Part shown: in pieces, positions 1-7,587 of the stretch
Position numbering within the stretch: the first letter of the stretch is position 1
Layout: each line of letters begins with the position of its first letter
Assembly: GCA_029258015.1 (NCBI GenBank)
Contig: JARHZT010000038.1
Location: 1 to 13,714 of the forward strand
From: Malacoplasma sp.
GTDB taxonomy: Bacteria > Bacillota_I > Bacilli_A > Mycoplasmatales > Mycoplasmoidaceae
Reading direction: 5' to 3'
Length of the DNA: 13,714 bases
The notes under the pieces: generated by a model
The model's input: only the letters and a program-made list of their open reading frames with translations
Databases searched by the model: none
What the model was told of the DNA's origin: nothing
Made by a program: the position numbers and the translations under genes

Positions 1-930
1 ACACAACATAGACATAGTTAATAATTTGAAAGTTGTTTTATCTGCACTTAAAAAAACTAAGTCTCCATTTTCATGTACAAAAGATGTGTTTTTTAATTTA
101 TACAATTGATTTTTTTTAATACCTTTATATGGTGTATAAACAACAGTTATAAAATCATTTAAATCAAAGTCTATTTTCTTAAAAAATTTTTGAGGAGTTA
201 AGTTTGTTAATACTTTTTCTTTGTTTTTTTTATCTTTATTTTTTAAAGTTACATTAAATGTTTTTGGTACTTCACCATAACAATATGTCAGTATTTTATA
301 GATTTCACTTATATATTTTTCTTTAATTTCGAATTGCTTTTCTTTTAAATTTTCATTTCTTATTTCAATTGTTGCTTGTTTTAATTTCACATCTAAAAGT
401 TTATTAACAAGCATAGTACTTCTAGCACAATAACTATCTAGCATTTCTTTTTTAGGAACTACACCATATTTATTAATAAGATTTACAGCCATTTCAAAAA
501 ATCCACCATCACTTGTTGGATCACTTAAAACAGAATCAAATTCTCTAGCATCTAAATCTTTGTCTGCTAATTCAATCATTTGATTTAAAAAGAAATTAGC
601 TTTTTCTAACTTATCATAAAAAGCAACATAGCTTTGCGAAAACTCAAAAGATTCAAGATTAAATTTTTTAATCATATAATCTCTAATCATATTTAAAGTA
701 GCAAAAATTCAACATCTTCCAGAACTTTTTTGATCTGTAATTTTAGCACTCTCAATTTTTATATTATGAGAAAAGTTTTCTTTATTTTTTGTTAATACTT
801 TGTTATCTTTTAAAACTTCAGCTAAACTATTTTTTACTAATGCATTTTGTGAAATTACAAAATCTATATCATTGTTTAATTTAGCATCATACTCATCAAA
901 CATTCCTAAATTTATTTTTTTATCGTTCAT
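1..930 (-). CDS. pepC: aminopeptidase C / bleomycin hydrolase, N-terminal 310 codons (3' end outside window)
   Basis: PepC is a cytoplasmic papain-family (C1B) cysteine peptidase that trims residues from peptide N-termini and forms a hexameric barrel in characterised members. The visible 310 residues run from MNDKKINLGMFDEYDAKLNN without a stop. The active-site block ITDQKSSGRCWIFATLNMIR is at about residues 64-83, with catalytic C73 followed by W74 (TGA). Further family blocks are SQSYVAFYDKLEKANFFLNQ, TSDGGFFEMAVNLINKYGVV and PKKEMLDSYCARSTM. The histidine and asparagine of the catalytic set belong to the missing C-terminal third; known members are about 440-450 residues. There is no signal peptide. 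The start has a weak GGAT 5-8 nt upstream. It follows the rplQ terminator, so it is its own transcription unit. Strict peptide auxotrophs such as mycoplasmas depend on peptidases of this kind. Confidence 0.93.
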
Positions 931-951
931 ATTTATCCAATTTAATAAATC

Positions 952-972
952 TAATGTGTTTTTTACACATTA
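952..972. repeat. perfect inverted repeat upstream of pepC, possible operator or leader hairpin
   Basis: TAATGTGT (952-959) and ACACATTA (965-972) form an 8-bp perfect palindrome with a 5-nt T/A loop, 22 nt before the pepC start codon. A TATATT (978-983, minus strand) lies just upstream and could be a -10 box, which would put the palindrome at the start of transcription. No run of T follows on the pepC strand, so it does not look like a terminator. A regulator-binding site or an mRNA 5' hairpin are both possible; this is inference. Confidence 0.45.
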
Positions 973-987
973 CATTAAATATAAAAT

Positions 988-1015
988 AAAAAAATGGGAT
1001 TAAACCCATTTTTTT
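988..1015 (-). terminator. intrinsic terminator of the ribosomal-protein block
   Basis: A perfect 11-bp inverted repeat (AAAAAAATGGG at 988-998, CCCATTTTTTT at 1005-1015) with a 6-nt loop overlaps the rplQ stop codon. On the minus strand the descending arm ends in seven T followed by ATTTTAT, a typical factor-independent terminator. The A-tract on the other arm makes it symmetrical, so it could also stop transcription coming from the opposite direction. No Rho site need be assumed; this is direct sequence evidence, with folding energy not computed. Confidence 0.88.
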
Positions 1016-1373
1016 AAACTAATTGTAGAATAGCTTCTTCCACATTATCTCCAAGTCTGTTCCCTAACTTTAAGATTCTTGTGTAACCACCATTTCTATC
1101 TTTGTATTTTTTTTGTACACTATCAAATAATTTTTTTAGCAATTCATCTTTTGTTGCTACTTGTGTATCTAATAGAATACTTGCAGCTTGTCTTCTTGAA
1201 GCTAAAGTGTTTTTCTTAGCTAAAGTAATAATTTTTTCAACATGTTTTCTAGTTTCTTTTGCTTTAGTCAAAGTAGTTGTTATTTGATTGTAAGCTATAA
1301 CATCAGAAACTTGTTGACGAATAACCATTAATCTTCAAGAAGTTGTTTTGCCTTTTTTATTAATATAAGACAT
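1014..1373 (-). CDS. rplQ: 50S ribosomal protein L17
   Basis: L17 lies on the bottom of the large subunit near the tunnel exit. The 119-residue product reads MSYINKKGKTTSWRLMVIRQ, where W13 is TGA; the true start is therefore ATG 1373, not the internal ATG at 1328. It continues QITTTLTKAKETRKHVEKII, TLASRRQAASIL, and RNGGYTRILKLGNRLGDN, the family C-terminal signature. AGGAG precedes the ATG. Its TAA stop is inside the stem of a strong terminator, so this is the last gene of the ribosomal block. Confidence 0.97.
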
Positions 1374-1384
1374 GGATATACTCC

Positions 1385-2374
1385 TTATTGTTCTTCTTTA
1401 AGTTTCATATTTCTATCTTGAATCTTTTTGATAATTTCTTTGAATGATTTCTTACCAAGGTTTCTAATTTTTTCAATTTCACCTTTAGTTTTATCTGTTA
1501 ATTGAGTAATTGTATGAATACCAGCTCTTTTTAAACAGTTGTATGAACGAACAGATAATTCTAATTCATCAATTGATATTGAAAGTGATGATTTTCCACC
1601 ACCAACTGAGCTATCTTCATTAATAATTTTCAATTCATTGTAGTTATCATAAAGTTCACTAATAATTGGCTTGTAGTGTTCTAATAATATTTTTGCACTC
1701 ATAGCTAATGCTTGTGCTGCTGAAATTGAACCATTTGTTGAAATAGTTAATTCCAATGAATCATTAGTATCATTTTTTGTTGTTTTTATATCATTAACTT
1801 TATAGCCAACTTTTGTAACTGGTGAGAAGTTTGAGTCAACAGCAATAACATTAATTGCATTAACTTTTTCTTTGTTTTCACTAAATGTAACAAATCCTCT
1901 TCCAGTTCTTACATATAAATCCATTACTAATTTTGCATCTTTTTCAACAGTTGCAATGTACATGTCTTTATTTACCACTGTAAATCCTACAGGAGTTTCA
2001 ATATCAGAAGCTCTAACTACACCACCTGACACATTAATTTTTAATGTTGGTCATTTTTCTAAAACAGTTGTAGCTTGTTCTTCTTCACCAAAAACATCTG
2101 GATCAATTTTTACTACTAGTTTTTTTAAGTTTAAAATGATTTCAACCAAATCTTCTTTTACACCTTTTATAGATTGAAATTCATGAGTAATATTTGGAAT
2201 TTTAATTGCAAATAAACTATGACCTACAATATTGCTTAACAATACTCTTCTCAAACTATTTCCAAGTGTTGTACCAAACCCTCTTTCTAAAGGTTTAATT
2301 ACAAAAACACCAAAGTCAGAATCTTTGTTTTGATCTTTACCTATTTGTACATCGTATTTTAAAAATTTTTCCAT
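1385..2374 (-). CDS. rpoA: DNA-directed RNA polymerase alpha subunit
   Basis: Alpha dimerises to nucleate RNA polymerase assembly and contacts promoter DNA and activators through its C-terminal domain. The 329-residue product has the N-terminal assembly domain: FVIKPLERGFGTTLGNSLRR, VLLSNIVG, then GVKEDLVEIILNLK, with a TGA tryptophan at residue 108 (EKWPTLKI), and GRGFVTF. A short linker (about 245-262) leads to the C-terminal helix-hairpin-helix domain: SISIDELELSVRSYNCLKRA, GIHTITQL, and IRNLGKKSFKEI. The SD is AAGGGG. It sits 20 nt after rpsK and 11 nt before rplQ, the canonical alpha-operon place. Reading TGA as stop would split it into two false genes. Confidence 0.97.
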
Positions 2375-2394
2375 TTGTTTCCCCTTGTTCTAGA

Positions 2395-2769
2395 TTATCT
2401 TGGTTTTTTAGGTGGTCTACATCCGTTGTGAGGAATAGGTGTTACGTCATGAATTTCAGTAATTTCTAATCCTGCTGAATGTAAACTTCTAATAGCTGTA
2501 TCTTTACCGCTACCAGTACCATTAACTTTTACTATAATTTTTTTCAAGCCTAAATCAATTGCAACTTTAGCAGCTGTTTCTGCTGCGATTCCTGCTGCAT
2601 ATGGCGTTGATTTTTTAGATCCTTTATATCCAATAGCACCTGAACTTGATCAAGCAATAGCATCTCCTAATGTATTAGTTAAAGTAACTATAGTATTGTT
2701 TGCAGTTGCATGAATATGTGCAATTCCTTCAGGAGAGCTTAATTTTTTCTTTCTTTTTTTTACTGCCAT
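2395..2769 (-). CDS. rpsK: 30S ribosomal protein S11
   Basis: S11 forms the platform of the 30S subunit, near the E-site mRNA and the Shine-Dalgarno duplex. The 124-residue product starts MAVKKRKKKLSSPEG, then IAHIHATANNTIVTLTNTLG, DAIAWSSSGAIGYKGSKKST (tryptophan encoded by TGA), PYAAGIAAETAAKVAIDLGL and KVNGTGSGKDTAIRSLHSAG. It ends with the S11 signature VTPIPHNGCRPPKKPR. The ATG at 2769 has AGGAG at good distance. The TGA at the tryptophan splits the gene under the standard code. Confidence 0.97.
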
Positions 2770-2782
2770 AAAAATCTCCTAA

Positions 2783-3157
2783 CTATTTAGCTTCTATCTT
2801 CTTGTTAGCTACAGTTTTTCTAGGTCCTTTTCTTGTTCTAGCATTAGACTTAGTTCTTTGACCTCTTACCGGTAAACCTCTTCTATGTCTAATACCTCTA
2901 TAAGAACCGATTTCCATTAATCTTTTAATGTTCATAGCTATTTCTCTACGCAAATCACCTTCAATCACGTATTCACTAGCTATTTTTCTGATAGTAGCTA
3001 ATTCTTCTTCGCTTAAGGCTGAAACCTTTTTATTTTTGTCAATATTAGCTTTTTCTAATATTTCTTGACTTCTAGATTTTCCAATTCCATAAATATATGT
3101 AAGAGATATTTCAACTCTTTTATTATTTGGAATGTCTACCCCTAATATACGAGCCAT
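2783..3157 (-). CDS. rpsM: 30S ribosomal protein S13
   Basis: S13 is in the head of the 30S subunit, bridges to L5, and has a C-terminal tail reaching P-site tRNA. The 124-residue product begins MARILGVDIPNNKRVEISLT, has YIYGIGKSRSQEIL (helix-turn-helix region) and the signature SYRGIRHRRGLPVRGQRTKS followed by NARTRKGPRK. The SD is GGAGG. It is a normal-length gene without tryptophan codons. Confidence 0.98.
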   Translation of the reverse strand: MARILGVDIPNNKRVEISLTYIYGIGKSRSQEILEKANIDKNKKVSALSEEELATIRKIASEYVIEGDLRREIAMNIKRLMEIGSYRGIRHRRGLPVRGQRTKSNARTRKGPRKTVANKKIEAK

Positions 3158-3173
3158 TAATTTCCTCCACTAA

Positions 3174-3287
3174 TTAACCTTGTCTTTGTTTATGTTTTAA
3201 CGTTTTACAAATGACCATGTTACGGCCATGTCTTTTAATACATTTGCAATCTTTACAAATTGGTTTAACTGAAGATCTAACTTTCAT
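3174..3287 (-). CDS. rpmJ: 50S ribosomal protein L36, zinc-binding type
   Basis: L36 is the smallest large-subunit protein and sits in 23S rRNA near the base of the stalk. The 37-residue product is easily missed because of its size. It reads MKVRSSVKPICKDCKCIKRH and ends KTLKHKQRQG. The zinc ligands C11, C14, C27 and H32 are all present, so this is the metal-binding form. GGAGG lies just before the ATG, and the infA stop codon is part of this SD region. Flanked by infA and rpsM, which is the normal place for this gene. Confidence 0.98.
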   Translation of the reverse strand: MKVRSSVKPICKDCKCIKRHGRNMVICKTLKHKQRQG

Positions 3288-3298
3288 AATATCCTCCA

Positions 3299-3517
3299 TT
3301 AAGATATTCTATATGTAATACGGCCACGTGTTAAGTCATAAGGACTCAACTCAACTTCTACAGTATCACCTTTTAAAATCTGTATTTTATAAACACGGAT
3401 TTTACCAGATACGTTTGCCATAACTTCAACATTATTTTCAAGAAGAACTTTAAATTGACCACCTTGTAATACAGTCGTTACAGTTCCTCTTAATGTGATT
3501 TTTCCTTCTTTTGACAT
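3299..3517 (-). CDS. infA: translation initiation factor IF-1
   Basis: IF-1 blocks the A site during initiation and helps IF-2 and IF-3. The 72-residue product is exactly family length, an S1-like OB fold: EGKITLRGTVTTVLQGGQFK, then VLLENNVEVMANVSGKIRV, then ILKGDTVEVELSPYDLTRGR and ITYRIS. Its SD is only GTAGGT, made partly from the map stop codon, so translation may rely on re-initiation. It opens the run of genes that form the alpha operon, with rpmJ 11 nt downstream. Confidence 0.98.
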   Translation of the reverse strand: MSKEGKITLRGTVTTVLQGGQFKVLLENNVEVMANVSGKIRVYKIQILKGDTVEVELSPYDLTRGRITYRIS

Positions 3518-3523
3518 TATTAC

Positions 3524-4267
3524 CTACTCTGTTAAAATTTCACATCCATTATCCGTCACTAAAACCATATGTTCTCAGTGACAAGTTAATTTCTTATTTT
3601 TTGCGATAACAGATCAGTTATCTTTTTTGTCAATGTAGTATTTTGGGTTATCTGTTAAAATCATAGGTTCTATACAAATAACCATATTAGGTCTTAACAT
3701 CTCACCAGTTTTTGGTTTCCCATAATTTAAAATCATAGGATCTTCATGAAGTTTTCTTCCACATCCATGACCACCAAAATCTTTAATGACATGATACCCT
3801 TTGCTTTTGACAAATTGTTCTATAGCGTTTGATATATCTCCAACGTAGTTATTTGGTTTAACTTCTTTAATCCCTTCAAGTAATGCTTGATAACAAACAT
3901 CACTAATTTTTTGAGCTTCAGGATTATCACCAATGATTACAGTAAAAGCAGCATCACATATATAACCTTCATATGAAATGCCAACATCAAAAGTAACCAT
4001 ATCAAACATTTTTAATTTATATTCTGTTGCAACACCATGAATAATAACTTCATTCACAGATATGCAATTATACCCTGGAAAACCATTGTATTGATGAAAA
4101 GGAGATTCACAATTGTTTTCCAAGGTTATTTTATGTGATAATTCATCTAATTCTTTTAAAGAAACACCTGGTTTTGCATTAGCAATCAAAGCTTGTCTGA
4201 CTGTTTTTCAAACAGAACAAGCTTTTTTGATTTTTTCAATTTCAGTATTAGATTTTATAATTATCAC
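3524..4267 (-). CDS. map: type I methionine aminopeptidase
   Basis: This enzyme removes the initiator methionine from nascent proteins after deformylation. The 247-residue product has the pita-bread fold signature with all five metal ligands: D94 (FDVG), D105 (CDAA), H167 (GGHGCGRKLHEDP), E200 (CIEPMI) and E232 (HWEHMV), plus the substrate-side H77 (IIHG). The start is a GTG at 4267, giving VIIIKSNTEIEKIKKA, which aligns with the usual MI-IKS start; AGG lies 8 nt upstream. Three tryptophans are TGA; reading them as stops would cut the gene to a fragment missing E232. The stop TAG lies 6 nt before infA and is part of its weak SD. Confidence 0.96.
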
Positions 4268-4270
4268 TGG

Positions 4271-4278
4271 CTTTACCT
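4271..4278 (-). promoter_or_regulatory. ribosome binding site supporting the GTG start of map
   Basis: AGGTAAAG on the minus strand lies just before the GTG at 4267 (8 nt from AGG to the codon). No in-frame ATG is found near the conserved N-terminus, so GTG is the best start for methionine aminopeptidase. Confidence 0.65.
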
Positions 4279-4282
4279 ATTT

Positions 4283-4921
4283 TTATTTACTATACATATC
4301 TATTATTTTATCAATCTCTTTGTCAATTTCATCATGAGATTTTGAACAATCAACATCTATTAATAAATTTTTCTTTTTATAATAGTCCACTAAAGGGAAA
4401 GTATTTATGTTGTAAGTTGCTATTCTGTCTTTGATAACTTCTTCATTGTCATCTTTTCTTTGAATCAAGTTTCCATTATCAATATCACATTTTCCTTCAA
4501 CTTTAGTTTTAGTGAAATAAATGTTATAAATCTTTTTACATTTATCACACATTCTTCTTCCTAATAATCTTTTATTTAAAGTGTCTTGTGGAACATTTAA
4601 ATAAATAACACAATCAACATTAGTAACAGTTGCTAAAAAATCTGCTTGTTCTATTGTTCTTGGATAACCGTCCAAAATAAAAGATTCATTGTTTGTATAT
4701 TTTTCTAATTCAGATTTAACAATTTTATTTACTAAATCATCAGATACTAATTTACCATTAACAACACAATCTTTAAGATCTTCTCAATATTGTCCTTTTT
4801 CTTCTATTCTTTTTCTAAACAAATTTCCAGTAGATAAATGGATAATATTATTTTTTTTAATTATGTATTCAGATACAGTTCCTTTTCCACTACCTGGGGC
4901 ACCTAATAAAATAAGTTTCAT
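4283..4921 (-). CDS. adk: adenylate kinase, zinc-binding lid type
   Basis: This enzyme catalyses ATP + AMP = 2 ADP in the cytoplasm and balances adenine nucleotides. The 212-residue product opens with the P-loop LILLGAPGSGKGT (residues 3-15), followed by the AMP-binding HLSTGNLFRKRI and LDGYPRTIEQADF (83-95). The lid holds a metal site C125, C128, C145 and D148 with spacing C-x2-C-x16-C-x2-D, the same Cys3-Asp arrangement as Bacillus subtilis Adk, so a structural zinc is expected. One tryptophan is TGA. The start has AGGTGA 6 nt upstream in the 12-nt gap after secY. The order secY-adk-map is the standard Firmicute/mollicute arrangement. Confidence 0.97.
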
Positions 4922-4933
4922 TTTAGTTCACCT

Positions 4934-6358
4934 TTATCACAATCTTCTAATTTTTTCTTTTTGACCATTACCTTTAATTTGATACTCATTTGATTTTTTC
5001 AAACCTTTTGTAATGTTTGAATATGTATAGTTTGTTTGAGCACTTTTTAGTGATGATCAAAAATCTAACGAACCAGTAACCATAATAATAATCCCAGTAC
5101 CACCCAACGCTAGACCACTTGGAATATTAGTAGTCATAGATAATATATATGGAATGATAGCAATCAGAATTAAGAATGGTACACCAATAAAACTAACTCT
5201 GTTTAATGTTCTTGAGATGTATTTTTGAGTTTCTTCACCCATTTTTACACCAGGAATAAATTTCCCAGATTTTTGGAAGTTTTCTGCTAATTTTTCTGAG
5301 TTAACTTGAATATGGGCATAAAAGAATCCAAATAATAAGATTAATACTGCATATATAGTTAACCCAACAGGAGATTCAATAGCTAAATAATTATTTATAA
5401 ATAAAGCTGCTGAACTATCTCTTGTTAAGAATTGAGCAATTGTTGGTGGAATTGTCATAATTGACGATGCAAATATAACAGGAATAACACCAGCTGCATT
5501 TAACTTAATAGGTAAGTAAGGCATTTCATCTATTTCTTTAGATAAACCTTGTCCAATTTGTTGGATAGGTATTTTTCTTACTGCACCATTCATAAATGTT
5601 GTTGCTAATAAAATAATAATAAAGAAAACTACATACATTATGAATGAGAAATATTTTAATAGTTCATTATCTGCTTTATTATTCCCACCAGATTGAGTTA
5701 TAAACTGGAATACTGATGAAAAGTTTGTAAATAATGAAGATACAATCCCTACAAGAATTATTAATGTAATCCCATTCCCAACACCTCTTTTAGAAATAAT
5801 ATCTCCAATAAATAATGTTAAGAATGTTCCAGCAGTCATTCCAATTAATAAGAAGAATAACTGATATCCTTGAATAGATGCTATATTAGCTTGTCCAAAG
5901 AAAGTGATTTGCCCACCTCCAGATGCACCTGCTAAACTTAATACCGCATATGCTTGCATTAACGCAAAAGGAATTGTTAATAAACGCGTAATAATTTCTA
6001 TTTTACGTTTACCTCTTTCCCCTGATTTTGATAGTCTTGTTAACGGTTTAACTAAATCTGATGATAACAACTGAATAATAATTTGTGCAGTAATATATGG
6101 AGATACCCCAACAGCCATAAATGACAATCTTGAAGTACCACCCCCACCTAAAAGGTTCAAGATTCCAAGAAACGATGAGTCACTTCCTGAAATTTGACCA
6201 GTTGGAATATGAATTCCTGGAATAGTTATAGTTGCACCAATTCTAAACAAAATTAACAAAACCATTGTTGCTATAAAAGAAACAATGACTTGTTTATTTG
6301 TAAACATCTGTTTTAGTTGCGTTCAAAAACTCTTTTTACTTATACTTGCTTTGTTCAT
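4934..6358 (-). CDS. secY: preprotein translocase channel subunit SecY
   Basis: SecY is the membrane pore through which SecA and the ribosome push unfolded proteins. The 474-residue product has about ten hydrophobic segments. Recognisable SecY stretches are LFRIGATITIPGIHIPTG (first membrane segment), GVSPYITAQIIIQLLSSDLV (plug/TM2), KRGVGNGITLIILVGIV, IPIQQIGQG before TM7, LPIKLNAAGVIPVIFASSIM and FYAHIQVN. It ends with a basic tail of about 25 residues past the usual end. Three tryptophans (residue 12, one near TM10, and the last residue) are TGA. The start ATG at 6358 gives 16 residues before the first conserved FTNK block. Unlike nearly all neighbours there is no Shine-Dalgarno; a TATAAT lies 7-8 nt before the ATG, so a leaderless mRNA is possible. 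An alternative start is the in-frame ATG at 6307, also without SD. Confidence 0.96.
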
Positions 6359-6390
6359 ACATTAAATTATAAAATAGTATATTAATTATA
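6359..6390 (-). promoter_or_regulatory. candidate secY promoter: two TATAAT boxes with no leader
   Basis: On the minus strand, perfect TATAAT hexamers occur at 6390-6385 and 6371-6366. A start 6-7 nt below the second one falls at the base before the secY ATG (6358), which would give a leaderless mRNA; the absence of any Shine-Dalgarno before secY agrees with this. No convincing -35 box is seen, but mycoplasma promoters often lack one. TATAAT is common by chance in such A+T-rich DNA, hence the moderate confidence. Confidence 0.4.
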
Positions 6391-6399
6391 ATATACTAT
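6374..6399. repeat. 26-nt A/T-rich palindrome between rplO and secY
   Basis: ATAGTATATTA (6374-6384) is the exact reverse complement of 6389-6399, an 11-bp stem around a 4-nt loop, centred in the 48-nt rplO-secY gap. Only one G:C pair lies in each arm, so as RNA it is weak. It fits a protein-binding site or weak pause/attenuator better than a full terminator. It contains the upstream TATAAT of the candidate secY promoter. Confidence 0.6.
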
Positions 6400-6406
6400 A
6401 TTTCAT

Positions 6407-6850
6407 TTATTTTAAAATAGTTACTTTACTTTTGCTTTTTTCTAAAGATTCTAAAGCACCCTTAGAAAACTTGTGAGCTGAAATAGTTATAGAATTTTTT
6501 AATTCAACTTTACCAATAATTTTGATTGGTAATTTATTTTTCTCAATTAATCCTTTTGCAAGCATTGTTTCATGATCAACATTATCCATGTTTAAGCTTA
6601 CAATTTTTTCTAATGAAACAACATTATATAAATTTGCAAAGTTTATGTTGTTAAATCCAACTTTTGGTATTCTTCTATATAAAGTTGTTTGTCCACCTTC
6701 AAATCCTAATCTAACTGGACCTGATTTTCTAGAATTTTGCCCTTTACTACCACGTGTAGAAGTTTTACCAATACCACTACCAAAACCTCTACCAACTCTT
6801 TTAGCTTTTTTTCTAGAACCTGCTGCGTATTTTAAACTTTCTAATTTCAT
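6407..6850 (-). CDS. rplO: 50S ribosomal protein L15
   Basis: L15 is a largely extended, basic protein that threads into 23S rRNA late in 50S assembly. The 147-residue product is the usual length. It begins MKLESLKYAAGSRKKAKRVG, with the family hallmark GSGIGKTSTRGSKGQNSRKS and FEGGQTTLYRRIPKVGFNN; the C-terminal globular part ends EKSKSKVTILK. An AGGA lies 8 nt before the ATG. It is followed by the 48-nt rplO-secY gap, the widest inside this gene block. Confidence 0.97.
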   Translation of the reverse strand: MKLESLKYAAGSRKKAKRVGRGFGSGIGKTSTRGSKGQNSRKSGPVRLGFEGGQTTLYRRIPKVGFNNINFANLYNVVSLEKIVSLNMDNVDHETMLAKGLIEKNKLPIKIIGKVELKNSITISAHKFSKGALESLEKSKSKVTILK

Positions 6851-6859
6851 AATGATATC

Positions 6860-7570
6860 CTATAATTCTTTCAATTGTTTATCTCTTAAAGCTGCAAATT
6901 CTTTTGGTGATTTTTGAGATTGTAATCCTTTAACAGTTGCTCTAACCATGTTAAGAGATGTGTTTCTACCTAAGTTTTTTGAGTAAACATCTTTAAATCC
7001 TGCTAACTCTAAAACAATTTTAATAGGTCCACCAGCAATAATACCTGTACCTTCAGGTGCTGGTTTAATTAAAACTTTACCAGCTCCATGTTTTCCGATA
7101 ACTTCGTGGTATAAAGTGAAGTTTTTGTTCATTTTAATTCTGTACATGTTGTTTTTAGCACTCTTTAATGCTTTTTTAATAGCAACTGGAACTTCGATTG
7201 ATTTTCCTATACCAAAACCTATCATACCTTTTTTGTCTCCAATAACAGCTAAAGCAGAGAATCTCATGTTTCTACCACCTTTAGTTGTTTTAGAAATCTT
7301 TTTAACACCAACAATTTTTTCTTCAAAACCTGTTGTAGATTGTTTTACTTGTTTGTTAAAACCTTTTTGGTCTCCACCTGGTTTTGAATCTTTTTTGTTA
7401 TCAAAATTTCTTGTTTGTCTTCTTTCAAAAGGTTTAGTGTTTGAAGAGTTTGGTTTAACAGAAATCTTTTTAGCTTTTTCTGTTTTATTTTCTCCTAAGA
7501 CAACTTTGTCTTCTTTTACAGTTTCACTAGTTTCTTCAACTACGACTGTCGCTTGTTTGTTTTCTTCCAT
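6860..7570 (-). CDS. rpsE: 30S ribosomal protein S5 with about 80-residue N-terminal extension
   Basis: S5 lines the mRNA entry channel with S3 and S4 and influences decoding accuracy and mRNA unwinding. The start is the ATG at 7570, because AGGAG (7577-7581) lies 6 nt upstream; an in-phase TTG two codons earlier would sit against the SD. The S5 core begins at about residue 82 (FEEKIVGVKKISKTTKGGR), followed by AVIGDKKGMIGFGIGKS, GAGKVLIKPAPEGTGIIAGG and VRATVKGL. Before that come about 80 low-complexity residues, first acidic (EENKQATVVVEETSETV) then basic (KPFERRQTRNFDNKK), predicted disordered. The 236 residues compare with about 165 in most bacteria. Mycoplasma S5 is known to carry such a leader. 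rplO follows directly; no rpmD (L30) gene lies between. Confidence 0.96.
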   Translation of the reverse strand: MEENKQATVVVEETSETVKEDKVVLGENKTEKAKKISVKPNSSNTKPFERRQTRNFDNKKDSKPGGDQKGFNKQVKQSTTGFEEKIVGVKKISKTTKGGRNMRFSALAVIGDKKGMIGFGIGKSIEVPVAIKKALKSAKNNMYRIKMNKNFTLYHEVIGKHGAGKVLIKPAPEGTGIIAGGPIKIVLELAGFKDVYSKNLGRNTSLNMVRATVKGLQSQKSPKEFAALRDKQLKEL

Positions 7571-7576
7571 TTTCAA

Positions 7577-7581
7577 CTCCT
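7577..7581 (-). promoter_or_regulatory. Shine-Dalgarno that fixes the rpsE start
   Basis: AGGAG on the minus strand lies 6 nt before ATG 7570. It selects this codon over the in-phase TTG at 7576, which would be directly against the SD and is therefore unlikely. Confidence 0.8.
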
Positions 7582-7587
7582 ATAATT

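Noticed and set aside
1385..2374. Apparent split of rpoA (and of rplE, map, secY, rpsC, rplQ) by in-frame stop codons
   Set aside because: Each break is TGA at a position where tryptophan is expected or tolerated and the frame goes on with conserved sequence; this is genetic code 4, not frameshift or pseudogene.
6308..6358. secY starting at the internal ATG 6307
   Set aside because: It also lacks an SD and would remove 17 residues. The upstream ATG 6358 has a TATAAT at the right distance for a leaderless start and keeps an N-terminal stretch typical in length for SecY.
6374..6399. rplO-secY palindrome as a full intrinsic terminator
   Set aside because: The stem has one G:C pair per arm and the following sequence is not a clean T-run. 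A terminator inside this essential block is unlikely; kept as a repeat of unknown role.
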